The notes: a model not told the origin generated them from the letters alone. Counted from the stretch's first letter, positions 1-30,121 are shown. The stretch: 64,000 nucleotides of DNA from Prosapia bicincta (GCA_036971475.1 JBAIZL010000024.1:83501-147500), one strand, 5' to 3'. Made by a program: numbers and translations.

Positions 1-180
1 AAGTTACTAACTCGTACGATATTTTGCATTTTTACCCGCTAGAGGCGCTACTATCTATGCTAGCTTCACAATGTGCACCAATAAAACAAAAATTTCTTTT
101 ATATTGGGAAGATATAATTATTAAATAAAAATTAAATATATAAATGAATTTATATGTAACACCTTATTTTTAAGAGTGTT

Positions 181-262
<82 letters not shown>

Positions 263-316
263 AATAAAAGTCAATTTTACTAATATTTATTTATTGTGTT
301 CTGTGTTTTGATAAAG
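1..316 (+). other. Intron sequence of the M13 gene (left edge)
   Basis: This lies upstream of the first visible exon and is presumed intron. Apart from a TA microsatellite (about 185-260) nothing recognisable is seen. Confidence 0.5.
185..260. repeat. (TA)n microsatellite
   Basis: About 38 uninterrupted TA dinucleotides in the intron just before the first visible M13 exon. Confidence 0.95.
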
Positions 317-17583
<17,267 letters not shown>

Positions 17584-17738
17584 TATTTAATTATAAATTT
17601 CCCATAATATTTGTTTTTTTGTTCCTGATTTGTGTTCCTATTTTATATTTTAAATTGTACCAATGATAATTAAGAAAAACATAGAATTTGTCGGGATAAT
17701 AATGAGTTTTGTTTGAGAGTATTGTTACTGACTTTTAA

Positions 17739-17744
17739 AATAAA
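17739..17744 (+). promoter_or_regulatory. Candidate polyadenylation signal of the M13 gene
   Basis: AATAAA lies 156 nt past the stop codon on the same strand. AATAAA occurs often by chance in DNA this AT-rich, so this is only a plausible site. Confidence 0.4.
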
Positions 17745-18273
17745 TATGATTATTGGAAAGACAGAAGACTACTGATTCGACTTTATCAAACTAATTAAGA
17801 AGGAAAGAATGAATCAAAATTAGGATAGCAGGATAAACCGAAATCAGGACAGTAGGATGATATAAAAATCAAGATTTGATCAGATAAGAGGGTTAAAGCA
17901 AAGATTTATTTATGACTAAACTTTATGACTTAATGACTGAAGGATTTAGTATAAGCCAATAAAATTGGAACGTTCTTCAAGTAAATAGAATAGGGAGTAA
18001 ATAAGTTGTAGTGAAGTTGAGTAAAGCTGTTGTTAGTATTGGACAGGATATGTTATATTGTGTATTGAAGCAGTTGAACAAGTAGAAATCTGAAAATACC
18101 TGAAGTTTTCTTATGACATGTACCCACAAAGCATATATTTATACTTATATTTGGATAAAATGACAAATTGATTTAAATCAGTGATAAAAGAGTGTTTTTT
18201 ATGGTACCTCTCACCAAAATTACTCTCATTTTTTACTATTCATTTGGAATTAAAATTATCAAATATATATGTT
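17745..18273. other. Intergenic/3' flank, nothing recognised
   Basis: AT-rich flank downstream of the M13 gene. No coding fragment or repeat was recognised. Confidence 0.6.
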
Positions 18274-18275
18274 TA

Positions 18276-18292
18276 ACACACACATACATACA

Positions 18293-18323
<31 letters not shown>

Positions 18324-18363
18324 TCACTCACTCGCTCACACATTCACATACACACACACACAC
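18276..18363. repeat. (CA)n microsatellite
   Basis: CA dinucleotides with CATA and CTCA variants, abutting the LTR start. Confidence 0.9.
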
Positions 18364-20373
18364 TGTAACGGGTTGAAATGTCCCGTTACAATTCAATAAA
18401 AAATTGAAATAATCTCAATTTATAAAATATAATTTCAATAAATTTTTCAAGCCATGAATATTGATCATTAAGTCTATAATTCTAAAATAAATTGTAATTG
18501 TACAAAAATCGTGACTTCGGGAGTGTTTTGTGTGCTACGTAAAAATCAGGTTTCTACAATATTTTAAATAAACAGTTGAGACAAGAAAAAACGGCAAAAT
18601 CCAAGTCAGACAAGCAAATCAAGGGTGGGGGAATAGAGACGATAACTGTCACTGAGCGTTTAGGTGCTCTCTCGTAATTAGGCCACTGACCAGAAAGGTC
18701 GTAGTTTTCTGTTAAATTAGCAAAATTACCAAAATGGATTTCTAGAGCATAAACTTGAGGCAGCGGAGTGACATTTCGACATCGAAATATGAAAAATCAC
18801 GGTTAAAATTTTCATTTGTCAAGAAACTGGCTTCGCCAAATTCTTCTTTCCATCCTGCTTCCTGGATGAACTACCAGTCTGGAAGCATAAAGTCATCTCC
18901 GTGGACCTTGGGACGTATCATGGAAAGTGCGAGATTTGGGCAAGTCATGATTTCTATACAAATTTAGTAATTAAATAAAATTTGATCTTGAAATACGTTC
19001 CAAAGATTCAAAGATTCAAATAAATGCTTTAAATGTGTAAAACTATAAATAATGGCTTCATTTCCTTGAAAATTAAATTCAAAAATTGGAAATTACAAAA
19101 TTATTTAGTTATAAAAATGGTTATGTAAAATGTTCAAATGTTTGCAAATATAGAAAAATAGTAAAGTATATGGAAAAAGATAGAAAGAATATTAGGCATA
19201 TTTATAAAATAAATTCATTCATAATATCTAAGGAAATGCAGTAAAGTTTGTTAAAACCAGTAGTTAAATAAACTGGGAAAAATATTTATAAATATTTAAC
19301 TTGTAGAAAAATATAAATAATTTACCAACCAGAAATTATTAAACAAAATCAATCACAAATTATTTAGTATTTTCTGAATGAGTCATAAAATTTGAAATTT
19401 AGTTTTAATTAAATATTTAAATTTATATATATAAATTCATAAACTTGTAAATCAATGATTTCTGTGGTAGTAGAATTTGTAACAAATTTGGTTTAAATAA
19501 TACAATATGTAAATTTATTGAATGTCATTTAACTGCTGGCACAAAATAAGATCATAAATTAAATTTGGAATTTATAATAATTGAAATAAACTTTACCAAC
19601 CTCCCTGCAATAAATATCAAAGTAATTTTAGTTTATTTAAAGAAAATTTAATTTATGTTTTGTTTGCAAAGGACTTTAAGATAGTACCATTTGAAAGTAT
19701 ATATTCAATTTCTTTCAGTTACAAATTTCTTTATTATTACATTCAGTTTCCAACAACAGCCAAAAGAGTAATTTTTATTGAATTAATCCTGTGTACAAAA
19801 ATAATAAGTTTAATTATTTCCCAACTAGTAAATTATAATAGTAAATTAATAAAATCAATACAATTAGTAAAATCTAGCCTATTAGAGTCAGTCATATTTA
19901 TTTAATAATAAATAGCTAGAAATCAATGTGCAACCTAAAGATAATCGAGCAACCCATCCAGAGAAATTAAATTAAATTATAAATTATGAGCTAGCTTAAG
20001 GACTAGTTGGTTTTGCTTTAAAGCCCAGGAGTTGATACTTACTGGCAGGTTTTACCATATGAAACACAGGACCTCTTTCAGGAGGATATGGTAAGACTCT
20101 ATCTTGCACGGACCTCACTAAAGCAGGAGCATGGTGGGGAGATGTCTTCAAAGCATGGTAAGGCAAATTCATGATGTGATAAATTTTATGTATTTTCAGA
20201 TGACATAAATTAGACCATATGACAGATCACTGACCTTACCATGACTTTAAATAAACTTTATAGACAACGTTCCCAGGGTATACTTGTTAGATGGATTTTA
20301 AATACTTGCTCATGTAACTAGGTTGTAGGCAACTTTCGACAGGTTGAAGGTTGGCGGGGTGAACACCGTTGCA
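18364..20373 (+). mobile_element. Putative 5' long terminal repeat, about 2.0 kb
   Basis: It starts TGTAACGGGTTGAAATGTCC and the first 27 nt form an inverted repeat (TGTAACGGG ... CCCGTTACA). It ends ...CCGTTGCA, four bases before a primer-binding site. TG...CA ends, the position next to the primer-binding site and the following gag-like frame support an LTR. No second LTR copy was seen in the window, so the ends cannot be proven by pairing. Long LTRs of this kind occur in some arthropod Ty3/gypsy elements. Confidence 0.6.
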
Positions 20374-20377
20374 GATA

Positions 20378-20397
20378 TGGCGCCCGAACGCGGGGCT
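20378..20397 (+). other. Retrotransposon primer-binding site
   Basis: TGGCGCCCGAACGCGGGGCT matches the usual TGGCGCCC... start of primer-binding sites complementary to a tRNA 3' end (tRNA-Lys-like). It lies four bases after the LTR end. Confidence 0.75.
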
Positions 20398-20808
20398 TGA
20401 ATTAGGCATGCACAAATAGGCACAAAAATTAATAAACTATAAAATACATAAACCCAAATAAGTACCAAAATTAGTGGGTAATTAGTTGTAAAATAAATAA
20501 AGGTAATTAAGAATTAATATATGTAAAGTCAACGAGAATAACAATGATACGCAGGGAGTAAAGCCTTAAAACAATAAATATTTACACAAAAATTAAAGAA
20601 ATAAATGAATCAACAAAATAAATAAATTAAATTTAGTTATGAGAGCAAACAACATCATAAGACATTACTACAACCCGCACCGAAACGCCAAATGAAATAG
20701 TAAAAGATTAAAATAATATTACAATAATATAAAAATAAAAATAATAAATAGAAAATATCTCTAGTCGTATAAATAAATTAGTTTGAAAATTATTCAAATA
20801 AAAGTAAT

Positions 20809-21250
20809 ATGGCGAAATCGGAAACAAAATCCGACACGGATAAGTTATTAGCTTATCTAAAAGCCGAGAAAGACAAAGAGAAAAAGGAAAGGGAGGTAGA
20901 AAATGCTGCTAGGGAGAAACGCGATGAAGAAAGGCGTTTAAAGGAACGCGAACTAGATAAGGCGGTTAGAGATGCCGAAAGGGAAGAAGATAAAAAACAA
21001 AGGCAAAAAAGAGTTTGAGTTAGCCGAGAAACGGTGGGAGATGGAAAAATTAGAACGGCAACAAATATTAGAAACATTTCAAGACGAAATGAATAGATAT
21101 AGGGCGGATTCTGATAATAGAACGAGCCAATTAGAAGAAAAAATGTGTGAACAAGCGGTCGCGATTGAACAAATAAAAAATTATGTAGAAGCTAAACAAA
21201 ATAAAGTTAGCGAAAAAGTTAAGCAAATAAAAGAAGACGAGGTTAGTTAA
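20809..21250 (+). pseudogene. LTR-retrotransposon gag N-terminus, frameshifted
   Basis: The ATG at 20,809 starts a highly charged coiled coil (KAEKDKEKKEREVENAAREK and similar). The first frame stops at 21,016-21,018. The same coiled-coil composition continues in the next frame (KEFELAEKRWEMEKLERQQI ...) to a stop at 21,248-21,250, so the protein is broken by an indel within the A-rich run near 21,000-21,010. Charged coiled-coil starts are common in arthropod gypsy-type gag proteins. No capsid, zinc knuckle or pol follows: the element is cut short or replaced after about 21,250. The base composition (CG-containing codons) differs from the surrounding AT-rich DNA. Confidence 0.6.
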
Positions 21251-21375
21251 TCAAAACGTCAAAATCTAGAAAATAAAGTCATGAAAATCATGAATAAATA
21301 TATTCATTAAAAGTATTCTTGTTTTTGAAATATTTTAAATTTATTAACTATATTACAAGAAAACATATCACCATA

Positions 21376-21377
<2 letters not shown>

Positions 21378-21429
<52 letters not shown>
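21378..21429. repeat. (TA)n microsatellite
   Basis: About 26 TA units. Confidence 0.93.
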
Positions 21430-21434
<5 letters not shown>

Positions 21435-21569
21435 TACACATGCGTACTTAAATAAGTACATTTACACACACTTATTATTTTGTTGTTTAAAATATCAAAT
21501 CTGGAAAAACGTTTCTAAGTTCAACTGTAATATACAGTTCAACAGTTCAACACTTTGTAATGTACTTAT

Positions 21570-21805
21570 GGAAATTACAACTCCTGCGCGACCACAGGCA
21601 GGGGGAATGGAAGAGGAAGCAAAAGACCATTCCATGGACATTATAATGAGGTATAGTATTTATATTGCAATAATGTAGATTTGACAAGGCCGAAAGACCG
21701 CTAAAATAATAATAATAAGAAGAAGAAGAAGAAGAAATATTATTATATTTGATTTGTCATATTAACCAGATCATTTACACACAGTTCTGAACAAATTTAC
21801 TTAGT
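21570..21805 (+). repeat. Short interspersed repeat, copy 2
   Basis: Same order of blocks as 11,800-12,010, with an extra (AAT)n/(AGA)n expansion at about 21,703-21,737. The upstream sequence CCACAGGCAGGGGGAATGGA with AGAGGAAGCAAAAGAC looks like the degenerate coding end of a non-LTR element. Confidence 0.6.
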
Positions 21806-22979
21806 TATATCACGAATGTCAATATGGACGAGCTGGTTCTGACTTTACTTACTACAAATTTTCAGTGTGAAAATTAATACACACTGATGGTTCAGTGTAA
21901 ACAACCAAAATTAGACTGTAAGTTGCTCATGTAAAATATTTTACATATGAGGCAAAACATTCTAGAAACATATTTAGAGCTCTCAGAATATTTACATGTA
22001 GTAAAAAAATAATGAAGTCCAGACATAAATGCGGATATGAAGTGAAATAATGGTATGCAAATATAAGACATATCCATCACTGATGAATGTCAGCATGTGA
22101 CTAGAACCTAGTGCAATGGTTTTTTGAATATTTAGTACTCATATTTGAATTATATGCAATACAAAAATTTACTAAAGGCAATTATAATAAATATAAATAA
22201 GGTTCTGTAATATAAATCATAATACAAATTAAGGTTCCATATTAAAATTCTATCCTAATTTTTAATGTGACCTGATTTGTAAATAATTTGTGTAAATAAA
22301 TACAAATGTGAACTATCTTCGAAGTTACTCAAAATACATATTTTATGGCTTATAGAATATTTAATTTTGTTCTATACATATAAGTGTGCAGCATGTGTAT
22401 TAAAAACCTAAAAAGTTATGTTTTAATTTTTCTTGACCAGACCTGATTTAACCATTGTTGAATTATTTAAGCTTTATTGACATTTCCTGGTTATACCAGA
22501 ATCATGTTATTATTTAATCACGATAAAAGATTTTAGTTAGCTTTATATGGAATAAAACAGGTTTCAACAGTAAGATAGCTGATAAGACAGTAAGTCTTTC
22601 ATGGCAATTGCTCTTTTTGACTTTCAGCGTACATATTTGTTTATACTGAATGTTGGAATTCACAAATTATTTTGAAAACCCGAGGTCTGAATTTTTTATC
22701 AGATAAAAAGATAAATTTCATAAGGAAATATTAAAATATAATAGAAAATACACTGCTCATTGTAACATGAAATAATTTTATCGTCATGCCATTAGCGGTT
22801 TATATTTTCAAAAATAGTTCCGTAATGGTTCCACGCATTTATATTTCCAATTGTCACAAATTAATATCAATAAAACTGTGCTGAAACTTATTTCTTGGAA
22901 ATATTTATAGACAGAATAAAACCAAAACACTACTGAAGTGGTTAGACCTGTATTCAATATAATTACACTCTTACACATA
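21806..22979. other. Intergenic, nothing recognised
   Basis: AT-rich stretch between the retrotransposon remnant and the left arm of the inverted duplication. Very weak similarity to the right flank (about 50,690-50,870) may continue into 22,780-22,980, but I cannot support it. Confidence 0.5.
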
Positions 22980-23544
22980 TTTTAAATACTTTTATAATTG
23001 CCCAGGAGATAGTACATTTATGTACAATCGCCATTTACAACAAACGACACCATTCTCTCTTGATATCGTCCGACTTTTAGTTACGTAAACAAATTATCGG
23101 TAAACATTATATTATTGCAGACAAGGCCTACTATTTCTTTAAAAGATCAGTGGTTTTAGGTTCAAATTAGGTTCCGTTTAGAATTCATTTATTTTAATTA
23201 AGAGTTATAAATCTGAACTATTTTATAGATATGTTTCAGTTTTGATTATCTTTTTATATTCGACATTTTCATTTTCATTGAACCATATAAAATTAATATA
23301 TTTTTTAAAAATCATGTTATTCCAGACTTGTTGTAACTTGTACTGTACACCTTGGTTCTATACCACCGACAATAGGCTCTATAGCCTGTTACATCAGCTA
23401 TTTATTACCTCACTTTTAGCAATTGCCTTCAAGTATATTTGGGGAAAAAATATGTTTTGTTATGTTTGTTACAAGGTGTTAAATATGTTTAAAAGTGTAG
23501 CCTTTAAAAATATTTTCATAAACTTAACCAGCTTATTTTTAAAT

Positions 23545-24235
23545 ACTGGGCAGGTTTTTGGGCGTGCTGCCAAATCTATAAATGAGGTTAGTTTTGACGA
23601 AACACATGTTGAACGCAACGTGAAAGTTTCATGGTCATATGATCAGTGAAAAAACACAGCAGTTCCTCAATAATGTGCCAGGGCCAAAACGACGCCACAT
23701 TACTGGGATTTCGCAGTGGTATACCTGTGTCGGGTCCTTGACTAACTAATATATATGAAAATAAATACTTGTAGGCATCCAAGAAAATATTTACAAGTTG
23801 ATTTGAGTTTATATAAGGATTTGTGAAATAATCTACTACATGTGATACATCGTCATTACTGTTCTATAGTCTAAATACAACTGGAATAGGACTCTACGAG
23901 AGTGAAAGCCACTAGAGGATAAAGGGCTCGTCACTATTTGGACGAAAGCAGGCCAGATTCTGTCTGAGCAGTGGGCCTTTGTTGCCAGTTCTACGTGGAA
24001 CTCCAGTATGTCAGTCAGTGGCATTGTGGTGTAGTGAGAGGTTTTATAGTGGCGTAGTGGGCTTTATTCTCTAGTTATAAAACCTTCTTTTAAAACGGTA
24101 AAATGTTTATTTAAAATTATCGAGTTTAACATTTTAGTTCTTAATTAATTCCTATAGGCATGCATTATACGTTAGGGGAAAACACTGTGTTAATTTAAAA
24201 AATTAATTTTTAGGTTTTAGTGAAAAGTTTTACCG
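23545..24235. repeat. Well-conserved block of the inverted duplication (left copy)
   Basis: About 690 bp roughly 90% identical to the reverse complement of 48,655-49,350. Open frames in either copy (for example 23,242-23,649 plus) are not preserved between copies, so it does not look like a protein gene. Its function is unknown. Confidence 0.8.
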
Positions 24236-24767
24236 AGACAATATATTCTTTTTCAAATCAGTGCCTTCTTATTTGTTTAAACTCAGTGCATGTGCACTTT
24301 ACTGGAGACGAGCGGAGTGAAGGATCCGATTGCTATGCATTTTTTTTAGACATAATTGGTTGATAATTTTATTATATATATATAATATTACTTACTAAAA
24401 ATCAATAAGTGTAATGCTCTAGAGGTTTTGATTTAAAGTATATTAATAGTAGAGCTAAAAACTACTCAAGGATAGGTTTAATATATTTATATTCAAGTAA
24501 AAAATAATTTTACACGTAAAAATAATAACTTGTTTGTTAAAAATTATTTTAGAAAAACCAATTGGCTCTTGCTGTTAAAATTTAACCTACTGAGTTAACA
24601 AGTGACTGTGAGTAACAAGTGCTCCAACTGTGAATCTAGCCTCCCTTGTACGAACTCCCCATTCCTATTCCAGTTGTATACAGACTATAGTTCCATGAGG
24701 CATAACATCATTAGTACCAGTATATTCAAGGGGGCGGGTAGAGTTAAAAATGCTTCCATGAAAACAA

Positions 24768-25617
24768 CCCGATTACTAAGGAGGCTGGGTTAGTGAGGCA
24801 CCGAATTACTTGGAGGTATAGTAGTGAGGAACCGGATTACTAGAGGGGGGTCAGAGTAGTGAGGTATTGGATTATTTGGAGGTACAGTAGTGAGGAACCG
24901 GATTACTAGAGGGGGCCAGAAACGTTGGGCATTGGATTACTAGAGAGGACAGGAGTAGTGAGGCATTGAATTACTATAGGGGCCAGAGAAGTGAGGCATC
25001 GGATTTACTAGGCGGCAGCGTAGTGATGCACCGGATTACTAGAGGGTGGCAGAGAAGTGAGGCATTGGATTACTAGAGACGGTCAGAGTAGTGAGGGACC
25101 AGATTACTAGAGGGGGCCGGAGTAGTGAGGCACCGGATTACTAGAGACGGCCAGAGTAGTGAAGGACCAGATTATTGGAGACGGCCAGAGAAGTGAGGCA
25201 TTGGATTACTAGAGACGGCCAGAGTAGTGAGGCATCAGACTACTAGAGGGGGCCGATGGAGTGAGGCATCAGACTACTAGAGGGGGCCGGCGTAGTGAGG
25301 CATCATATTAGTAGAGGGAGCCGGAGTAGTGAGTCACCGAATTAGTAGAGGGGGTTGAAGAAGTAAGGCATCGGATTACTAGAGAGGGCCAAAGTATTGC
25401 GGCATCGGATTACTAGAGGGGGGCCAGAGTAGTGAGGCACTGGATTACTAGAGGGGGCCGGCGTAGTGAGGCATCAGATTAGTAGAGGGAGCCGGAGTAG
25501 TGAGTCACCGAATTAGTAGAGGGGGTTGAAGAAGTGAGGCATCGGATTACTAGAGAGGGCCAAAGTATTGAGGCATTGGATTACTAGATTGGACGGAGTA
25601 CTGAGGCACCGGATTAT
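24768..25617. repeat. 34-bp minisatellite, about 25 copies
   Basis: The unit is close to GGATTACTAGAGGGGGCCAG + AGTAGTGAGGCATC, degenerate and G-rich on the plus strand. A five-unit block starting near 25,282 is repeated 171 bp later near 25,453 with only a few changes, showing a recent segmental duplication within the array. It is absent from the right arm. Confidence 0.95.
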
Positions 25618-26329
25618 AGATGGATTAATGTATTTCGGAAAACTAATACAAAATCCAGGAGTAAAGTTTTGGAAAACGGACGAATAAGCTCTTCAGGAAA
25701 TATAATATAGATCAATACAGAATTTTAAATAGAGTGTTTTACGCTTCAAAGCCTCCTTTATCAACAATAATGGCAATAGCTTTATTTTTTTAATATGAAA
25801 AATTTAATTTTTAGTATTATTTAATCTTTATTTTTTAGTAGATGTATTATCTACATATCCGATGTTGTTCTACGCTATCTTGTCTTTCAGGACTCTCCGT
25901 AACGAGATTGAATACAATTTGTGACGTAAACAATGGTACAAGCAATAAACAATAATTAAAAGCTGGGAAAGTAGATTAAAGTATGTTAAACCTATGAAAT
26001 ATTATTCCATCAAATAATAGGGTCTTATAAAAAGATTTCAACTAGTTGAGTAAGGCATCAAATTGGAAAAATCAGCCTTTTCCTAGTAAAACCTGCTTCA
26101 GATTTAAAATTGCAATAAGATGAGAAGCTAGGGTTTTAACCTTCCCATTAAGGGTTTCAAATAAAAACCTAAGACCTAATAAAACCCTTATTTTTAAACT
26201 AGCCATATTTGAATCCAAAGCACCAAATATGGTTTTCATTCATAAATTTTACAATTGATTAGTTTAAACAAGAATGTAAAACTGTTGCATTAACCAAATG
26301 ATCTAAAGGCAATAATTCTTAACCTTTAA
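25618..26329. other. Left arm, moderately conserved non-coding DNA
   Basis: Aligns loosely with the minus strand of about 46,870-47,520 (for example GATGAGAAGCTAGGGTTT in both). No gene seen. Confidence 0.5.
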
Positions 26330-26830
26330 ATTCTTAATGAACTGTTGCTGTTACTAAAATGGCTTCAATGGACCGTGAATGTCTGTCATCATAGCTAAGT
26401 GGCGACTGTTGAACCAAACACAATGAAAATAAAGATTTACTTTCATACATTTGCAAGTCATCAGAACCATTAAAGTGCTGTAACTGTAACCTTATTTAGT
26501 TGCTTCTTTAATGTTCTGACATTTTTATTTTGTCAAGTTCACTGACAGACGTCAGCTCAAACAGTTATAATTAAATGTGGTCTTAAAACTACATGATAAG
26601 TGAGTTGTGCTTCTTCAAACAACATTTGAGAAAGTTTTATGACAAGCAAAAATTCAATACAAGATTAAACAATAAATAAGAACCTACGAGTTTCATTGGA
26701 AAGCTCGAATAGACATTCTTCAACCTACAAGCATATTGTATGAAAGATTCTAGTTACATACTCAAAGGATTATGTTTTTAGACTTCAGGTATATCAAGCT
26801 ATCCTTTCGTTCAACGATTCATTTCATCCA
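26330..26830. repeat. Nearly identical block of the inverted duplication (left copy)
   Basis: About 500 bp roughly 95% identical to the reverse complement of 46,330-46,870. 26,431-26,592 is identical base for base to 46,584-46,745 reversed. No reading frame of note. This is the best-preserved part of the duplication. Confidence 0.9.
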
Positions 26831-28860
26831 AGACCGCCAAGAGAGAACTAGGAAAGAAAAAATATTAAGCCTGAGCCAAGGAGGCCCTGCAGTAGAGATG
26901 AGTAGAGTAACTATTTTCTGCGATCAGATAGGGCTGCTCACTCACTGAGAGGCGTGAGCGATCTCACTAAGGGAGTAGCAAGAGGTTTTTCTCACTAAGG
27001 ATAAACTACTAAGGGAGTAATCTAGTAGCTCCCTCTTTTTTCAACTATGTTAAGGGTGGAGGCCAACCCTATTTGGGTATTTCAATAATAATAAATTTTT
27101 TATGTAATAATAATAATAATAATAATATTTTATGATTAATTAAAATGTTTAGGTATTTTAATCATTTGTTTAATACTTTATAAAAAATATACTATATTTA
27201 TGAGCGATATAAATAAATTACTGAGATCTTTAACTGTTATTGATAAATATATTCTATTTTTAGCAAATATTATTTCTTTATTTATTTATTATGAAAGGTA
27301 AAGAAGGCATTGCAAATGTTATCTGTGGGAAGTCGTAACTATAAACAGATTACTTGTAATTTACATTGTCTTACTAAGAAATGTAGTGTAAATTAAAAAT
27401 CACTAACGATAATTAGTAATGACACAACACAACACGTGGAGTGCGAATGAAAAATTAAATGAATAAATTTCACACTCCCCATTTTCTATCCAAATTTTAA
27501 ATGCTTCATGTGGGGTAATCGGTGATACTAAGGGAGTATGGACTGGTAAGAACAAGAGAACGAAATGGCGACCGTTTTCACTGAGGCCAAACAAGTTAGT
27601 TGTGACATAACAAGGAGTAACGAGTTACCTAAACTCATCGTATTTTCTAAACTCATCATATACCCATTCTCTGAAACAAGGTAGTTCAAGAGAGAATCAT
27701 TTCTACCCTGCTGCTTGGGTTATGGTAGTGTCTGTTACGTGGGTCAGTCCAGAGACTTAATGCATATCAGGGACGAAGAGAATACGACTGCCAAGCTCAT
27801 TTACCAACGCCAAATATTACTTCAGCGCCCATTTACATGAGATTCCTTATTTTTTTACATAACTTCTCATATCTTTGTTGATTTTCTTATAAGCTTATAC
27901 TAAATACAGTATAGGAATTTTCGTATTCCAGAGGGCTGTTGATTCCATCATTGCATATTTCAACAGAATATTCATTTCTGAACAAAGGGTGTATTGGACA
28001 GGTCTGGAGGGAGTTTGTAATGGTGGTTTCCGATGTCTATAAAAAGAGATCCCTTCCCCAGTCATATTAATGATGAGTGGGTCAGCCTTCTTAACTGGTA
28101 CTTTCCTAAGCTTTTCTTTGGACTGGATGGGGGTAGTTTCATTAAATAATACACAAAGTACTTTGATTTGCCCTAGGAATAGCCAAATTGTCTTTCTAAG
28201 TAAACCAAAGACCCAGACATGTTTTCATGATATTTGGCTTCTTTGAAACCAAGAAGCTCCAGTGAACACATGAAAAGCCGAAGCGGCCCTTTCCAGGCAG
28301 AGTCCAGAAACCTAGTTATCAGAAAGGCTGCATCTTTCAAGTTATATAAGAGTTATTTTCCAAAGAACCAGAGCATGCTAATAACGGTAGCAATGGTGAG
28401 GTATAGTGAGTGAACTGGAATTCAAACATGAAAAGCACAATATAGAACAAATACACTAGAAACCCAATGTTTTTTTTAGAAATGCACATAAGTTTGCTGC
28501 TACAAGAGGCTAACACCCGTAAACACGCTCCTTGGTACAGCGCATGTGCAGTAGGTTATCTTGGTCACTGTGCATACAAGCACTTGCTTCTTTACATAAG
28601 AATTTAAATATACTCGAATATTGCAGTGCATTCTGTAGGGAATTGGCGTAAAACTCTTAGGTTTCTGGAGACCATTTGCTTTGGAGAAAAACAAGACTCT
28701 CCCAAAATCAACCAATCCTGCTGTATTACCAGAAGTGTAGTGTGTAACATCGACTCAGCTTCATCTTCATCCAGCACTAGAAACTTAATGGCTTTTAGCT
28801 GTGATTTCTTCCTAGATTGTTTCTAACCTAACCCTTATGAGAGTACATTTGTAAATTTCT
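26831..28860. other. Left arm, conserved non-coding DNA
   Basis: Collinear with about 44,520-46,330 on the other strand. It includes the phrase CTAAGGGAGTATGGACTGGT in both arms and a few short CTAAGGGAGTA repeats near 26,960-27,030. Short open frames here are not shared by the two copies. Confidence 0.6.
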
Positions 28861-29334
28861 AAAGCCTGTATTAAAAAAAAATCTGACGCCCTAGGTAAGA
28901 AAAATGCTTGGACAAATACACACAAAAGATGGGATCTTATTGGGCATTAATATATGTATTACTACATGTGGCTTATCAAAATGGGTATTATATAGTATAT
29001 AAATCACAATCAGGTACAGCAAAATAAAAACTTATTTTCCCACAGTCAACAACTAAAACGATTCCTGAAAACAAAGTTTCATTTTTTGAATTGTGATTAA
29101 AAAATTGTGATAAATTTGGTTTTGGTGAATATGTGGAAATAATACAGCACGTATAATGATGAGTAGATACAGTATTATTTTGTTGGTATCACAGCATTTT
29201 ATATTCTCGGGTAAGCTGTTTTCCCGTTTAAAGAAACTCTTAATAGCAAGAAATATTTTGTATAGATTTATTATTGTGGATTTTTATTTTTGTATTGATT
29301 TTTATTCACTATTTTACAAATGGTTTATTCTGTG

Positions 29335-30121
29335 TGTTACCTACGGTACGGTTTACGATACACTGAGTGTTTAGGCGATGGCAATTCTTCTGCTTACAAA
29401 TCAGTAGCAGAAGCTAAGCAATGTAATTACCCAAATAAGCTGGAATGCATTGGACATTTCCAAAGAAAAAAGGAGAAAAGGTTACGTGACCTCAAAAATA
29501 AAACAAAAGATAACTGTCAGATAGAAAAACATTCGTCATTCTGGTAAAAATCATATTACTGAATCTTTTATACAGAAAAACAAACCTTATATGGACTTGG
29601 AATAAGTCGAAACACATACCTATAGCGACATGCAGAAAGCTGTCTGGGCCTTCTGCTTCCACATTATGTCTACAAATGAGAAGCCACTGCACCAGATTTG
29701 TCAGAAAGACGAGTATTCGTGTTTTAAATACAAGACATTTTTAGTTTCAGAGGAAAGTCACAAATGCCAAATGAATGTTTAAATAATTTACTATGGTTGC
29801 GCCTTCCAAAAAGATCATTTGCTACTCCCAGAACACTTGAGTTTAGCTGTGCTCTCCCAATCCTAAGCTGTGCTCTCTCTTAATAATGTACATTTGACCA
29901 AAATTAAAGTAATGTAACAGATGTGACTTCAAGCAGGAAGAAATATAGCCAAAGTAATGGAACTACTAGATCGCAAACAGGTGTTCAATGCTGAGAAAGC
30001 GGTTACCGACTTGGAAAAGAACATCAAGAGTACATTGGTAAAAAGAAAGTTAGAGGACATATTTACAGCCGAGGAGGACCCAGACACTACATATAGTGCA
30101 GGAGGACATTATTTGAGGTAG
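29335..30121 (+). pseudogene. Mutator-like (Phantom-type) transposase C-terminal relic
   Basis: The plus-strand pieces follow the family order: RYGLRYTECLGDGNSSAYKS and KLECIGHFQRKKEKRLRDLK (29,340-29,500; family 'GDGDS...K.EC.GH.QKR..TRLR'), then MQKAVWAFCFHIMSTNEKPL (about 29,630; family 'M..A.WA..FH..STD.KPQH'). Next come PNECLNNLLWLRLPKRSFAT (about 29,768; family 'NPNESLN..IW...PK..F'), AGRNIAKVMELLDRKQV, and the basic end KRKLEDIFTAEEDPDTTYSA. The frame changes and stops (for example before AGRNI) show it is dead. It lies in the left arm where the yellow exon 1 counterpart would be expected. Confidence 0.72.

Noticed and set aside
20809..21018. Short charged protein as a host gene
   Set aside because: Its position after an LTR and primer-binding site, and continuation of the coiled coil in the next frame, point to a broken retroelement gag.
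23242..23649. 135-codon frame in the left duplication arm
   Set aside because: The partner sequence in the right arm does not keep the frame, and no motif was recognised.
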